Below, in pieces: positions 59,834 to 64,000 of a DNA stretch of 64,000 bases (positions within the stretch are counted from its first letter, which is position 1; every line of letters begins with the position of its first letter). The translations under genes were made by a program, and so were the position numbers. The stretch spans positions 84,315-148,314 of the forward strand of contig JAAXIC010000018.1 of NCBI GenBank assembly GCA_012270555.1, written 5' to 3'. The notes under the pieces are model-generated. The model made no database searches. It saw only the letters and a program-made list of their open reading frames with translations, and was not told where the DNA came from. This DNA is from Chloroflexota bacterium (lineage in GTDB: Bacteria > Chloroflexota > UBA11872 > VXOZ01).

Positions 59834-60550
59834 CTAGTTTGCGTCACTCTCCGCTTTGCGCGTCGTCCGCGAGCGCGACGGGGATCGTTGCGTCCGGCTC
59901 GTGGTCGAGGTTCGCTTGCCCCCGCTGCGGGTGCGGCCGGACGACGCCTGCCGGCCGCGTGTTTGGCGGCCGCGTCGTACCGGAGTCGTCCAGAGGTCTG
60001 CCGGAGTAAGCAGGGCTTTCAGGTTCTCTTCCACCTGCTTGGCGTCCAGTTCCTCGGCCTCTGTAGCGAATGCCACCGCTTCCTTGGCTACGGCGCGCGT
60101 GGCACGCTTCTTCCACACCTTGAGCAGCGTACCGACGAGTTGCTCCTCAAACTGCTGCTTCCACTGCTGCTGGTACGGAAACTCGCTCGGCCACGCCATA
60201 GCGCCGGTTTGCGCGAGACACCGCACCATCGTGGCCTTGGCAAGGTCTTCCCACTTCTTCTTGCGCGCTGCGGTGGCGAGCGTAAACAGCGCCTGCGGAT
60301 GCTTGGCCAGCGCATCCGTCGCATCCTTTACGAGTTCTTCGTCATCCGCAGCCGTCAACGCGGCGGCCAACGCCTCGAATGGCGCGAGGTCGCACTCGAC
60401 CGGATCAACGGCCGCGGCTGCCCTGATCGCGGCACGCGCCCACTGCAGCGTCTCTTCTTTCTCCGCCGCCGCATCCGCCAAGCGCTGCGTTTCCTGCGCC
60501 GCCATCACCAACTGCGTGGCGGGAACGTCATTCCAAACTAACGTAATCAT
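59834..60550 (-). CDS. Hypothetical helical protein with Arg/Ser-rich tail
   Basis: The 238-residue protein is Ala-rich and helical through residue 190 (ETQRLADAAAEKEETLQWARAAIRAAAAVDPVECDLAPFEALAAAL, KKKWEDLAKATMVRCLAQTG). It then ends in a disordered, strongly basic tail (RRGRQTRGRQASSGRTRSGGKRTSTTSRTQRSPSRSRTTRK) typical of nucleic-acid-binding extensions. No family is recognised. The upstream neighbour on this strand is valS, 430 bases away, so it may follow valS in a long transcript. Confidence 0.6.
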   Translation of the reverse strand: MITLVWNDVPATQLVMAAQETQRLADAAAEKEETLQWARAAIRAAAAVDPVECDLAPFEALAAALTAADDEELVKDATDALAKHPQALFTLATAARKKKWEDLAKATMVRCLAQTGAMAWPSEFPYQQQWKQQFEEQLVGTLLKVWKKRATRAVAKEAVAFATEAEELDAKQVEENLKALLTPADLWTTPVRRGRQTRGRQASSGRTRSGGKRTSTTSRTQRSPSRSRTTRKAESDAN

Positions 60551-60606
60551 CAGTCAAAACTGTCCTCTAATGTTTGTTGGGAATTAATCGAATTCCCTCG
60601 CTCAAT

Positions 60607-60627
60607 GAATCCCGCACGCGCGGGAAA
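60607..60627. repeat. REP-like hairpin AATCCCGCACGCGCGGGAAAC
   Basis: TCCCGC and GCGGGA pair around the centre; it is a degenerate member of the ATTCCCGC family. Confidence 0.6.
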
Positions 60628-60789
60628 CCACTATATCGTCAAGCACGCACTTCCCGCCTTATCGTAGCGCAAGTTACAGAATGACACCCGCGGCGCTCGC
60701 CACAGACCAATCCAATTTGCACTTTGCCGAGTCACGGGAATCTCCATGGCCGTCTGTCGGCCACACAAGGGAATGAAAATGAACGCACA

Positions 60790-60932
60790 TCTCTCCGTTC
60801 GTGCTGAGTGGGCTTCGCGAAGACTGGGCTTTACGAAAGCCCTTGTCGAAGCATGAACGGAGAGATAGGGTGCAGAGCTGCTACCCGCTACCTCCGCCGT
60901 TCACCCTTCGACGCTGCTCAGGGCGAACGGCT
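60790..60932. repeat. CTCCGTTCGTGCTGAG...GAACGG composite repeat, copy C
   Basis: CTCTCCGTTC pairs with GAACGGAGAG. The inner GTGGGCTTCGCGAAG.CTGGGCTT matches 29048-29072, and a second CCGTTCACCCTTCGAC...CAGGGCGAACGG unit follows. Confidence 0.75.
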
Positions 60933-60982
60933 TGGTCACGTTTTTCTCATAGTAAAGGCCATCCAAGAATAATGTACTAATT

Positions 60983-63679
<2,697 letters not shown>

Positions 63680-63740
63680 CCTAACGTTTTCCTCTCCTAT
63701 CGCCTATATCCTGTCTTTGCTCTCGTTCCACTGTCATTAC

Positions 63741-63775
63741 AAGAAAAACCCGCCCTCATCACCTGACGAGAGCGG
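63741..63775 (-). terminator. Intrinsic terminator upstream of valS
   Basis: On the minus strand CCGCTCTCGTC and GATGAGGGCGG form an 11-bp stem with two G-U pairs and an AGGT loop, followed by GTTTTTCTTG. It lies about 60 bases before the valS ATG. It could end the upstream tRNA transcript or act as a valS attenuator. Confidence 0.75.
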
Positions 63776-63793
63776 CCGAACTACACCCCTGAA

Positions 63794-63843
63794 GGTTAGC
63801 AAAGCAGTTGCCGCACCTGTAGCCAAAAGCGGCAACGCTAACC
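63794..63843 (-). promoter_or_regulatory. Two-part leader hairpin preceding the valS terminator
   Basis: GGTTAGC/GCTAACC (7 bp) and GTTGCCGC/GCGGCAAC (8 bp) stack, with a TGCTTT bulge on the 3' side and a 14-base loop. It ends about 20 bases before the terminator stem. Confidence 0.55.
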
Positions 63844-63927
63844 AATTAGCATCCTTGTAACGGTTTCTCCGATACCCCACTGTCCATGAGCATCTTCTTC
63901 ACAAACTGACCGACAACTGCTCTTCAT
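63838..63927 (-). other. 29-codon leader ORF in front of the valS hairpins
   Basis: MKSSCRSVCEEDAHGQWGIGETVTRMLIG ends with a TAG inside the foot of the leader hairpin. It has only two valines and no strong ribosome site, so a classical valine leader peptide is doubtful. It is recorded because the stop codon coincides with the hairpin base. Confidence 0.3.
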
Positions 63928-63975
63928 GAAATTTGACTTCACAACAAGCCAACGACTCGCTGTGAAGCCACTTCT

Positions 63976-64000
63976 TGGTAGCGCATACGGGATTCGAACC
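63976..64000 (-). tRNA. tRNA, 3' fragment (identity not determinable)
   Basis: The minus strand reads GGTTCGAATCCCGTATGCGCTACCA: the T-loop TTCGAAT, the 3' T-stem strand CCCGT, the acceptor strand ATGCGCT, discriminator A and an encoded CCA. The anticodon lies beyond the window. Confidence 0.85.

Larger units (their letters stand above)
60551..60982. other. Repeat-rich intergenic region downstream of valS
   Basis: It contains a REP-like hairpin (60607-60627) and the TTCGACAGG-type composite (60790-60932). No gene is supported. Confidence 0.65.
63680..64000. other. valS leader region and 3' end of a tRNA gene
   Basis: Reading on the minus strand, this stretch holds the tRNA 3' end, a 29-codon ORF, a large hairpin, an intrinsic terminator and then the valS ribosome site. 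No T-box consensus (AGGGTGGNACCGCG) is present. Confidence 0.6.

Noticed and set aside
63680-63975. T-box riboswitch upstream of valS
   Set aside because: The conserved AGGGTGGNACCGCG antiterminator sequence is absent on the minus strand, despite a terminator and hairpins.

Overview
The window reads as a moderately GC-rich bacterial chromosome segment, most likely from a Chloroflexota member (SAR202- or Caldilineae-like, perhaps a marine or sponge-associated lineage). This is inferred from gene content and not shown by any rRNA. The supporting signs are lysine synthesis by the DapL route, many lone ABC-type sugar-binding lipoproteins, Gfo/Idh/MocA, enolase-superfamily and CehA/McbA genes, secreted NHL, TolB-like and plant-type LRR proteins, paired GYPVTNEF/GFPLTGEF modules, and many palindromic intergenic repeats. 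There is no rRNA, phage, IS transposase or CRISPR array. The only tRNA is a 3' fragment at the right edge.

Layout. 0-3 kb: a truncated methyltransferase, a toxin-antitoxin locus whose toxin has lost its middle, an uncharacterised protein and a PaREP1/HEPN-like protein. 3-8.4 kb: a secreted NHL propeller protein, divergent from a VWA plus TolB-propeller lipoprotein, then a pentapeptide-repeat membrane protein. 8.4-13.8 kb: dapL, an Ldh-family dehydrogenase, an isochorismatase-fold hydrolase, an AAC(3)-fold acetyltransferase and an aldo/keto reductase. 14-24.2 kb: two tandem pairs of solute-binding lipoproteins, all on the minus strand with no permease or ATPase beside them, flanking a two-component system and a two-domain Gly/Glu-rich lipoprotein. 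24.5-31.2 kb: Gfo/Idh/MocA oxidoreductase, creatininase family, rhomboid protease, beta-hydroxyacid dehydrogenase, a DUF5069-like protein and lysA.

31.3-42.4 kb is more accessory: hypothetical membrane and lipoproteins, a large glycosidase-like protein, a decayed SF1 helicase/PLD fusion, a YbaK editing domain, a probable DUF7662-PIN toxin-antitoxin pair and a FabG-like SDR, interspersed with MITE-like repeats. 42.4-47.8 kb: a methyltransferase, an enolase-superfamily dehydratase, a CehA/McbA hydrolase and an Fe-alcohol dehydrogenase. 48-54.2 kb: a Rieske protein with a roughly 500-residue helical extension and a 1391-residue secreted LRR protein. 54.7-64 kb: leuCD, an FAH-family (2-keto-3-deoxy-sugar-acid type) enzyme, a nicotinamidase-like hydrolase, a SAM hydrolase (DUF62), a basic-tailed unknown protein and valS, with a structured leader and the end of a tRNA gene.

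Metabolically the genes fit a heterotroph that takes up sugars or sugar acids and processes them by dehydrogenation, dehydration and FAH-type steps, and that makes its own lysine and leucine. The best candidates for something new are the decayed helicase/PLD fusion, the DUF7662-PIN pair, the binding-protein and two-component island, the two-domain lipoprotein inside it, the Rieske-helical fusion, the LRR protein and the valS leader.
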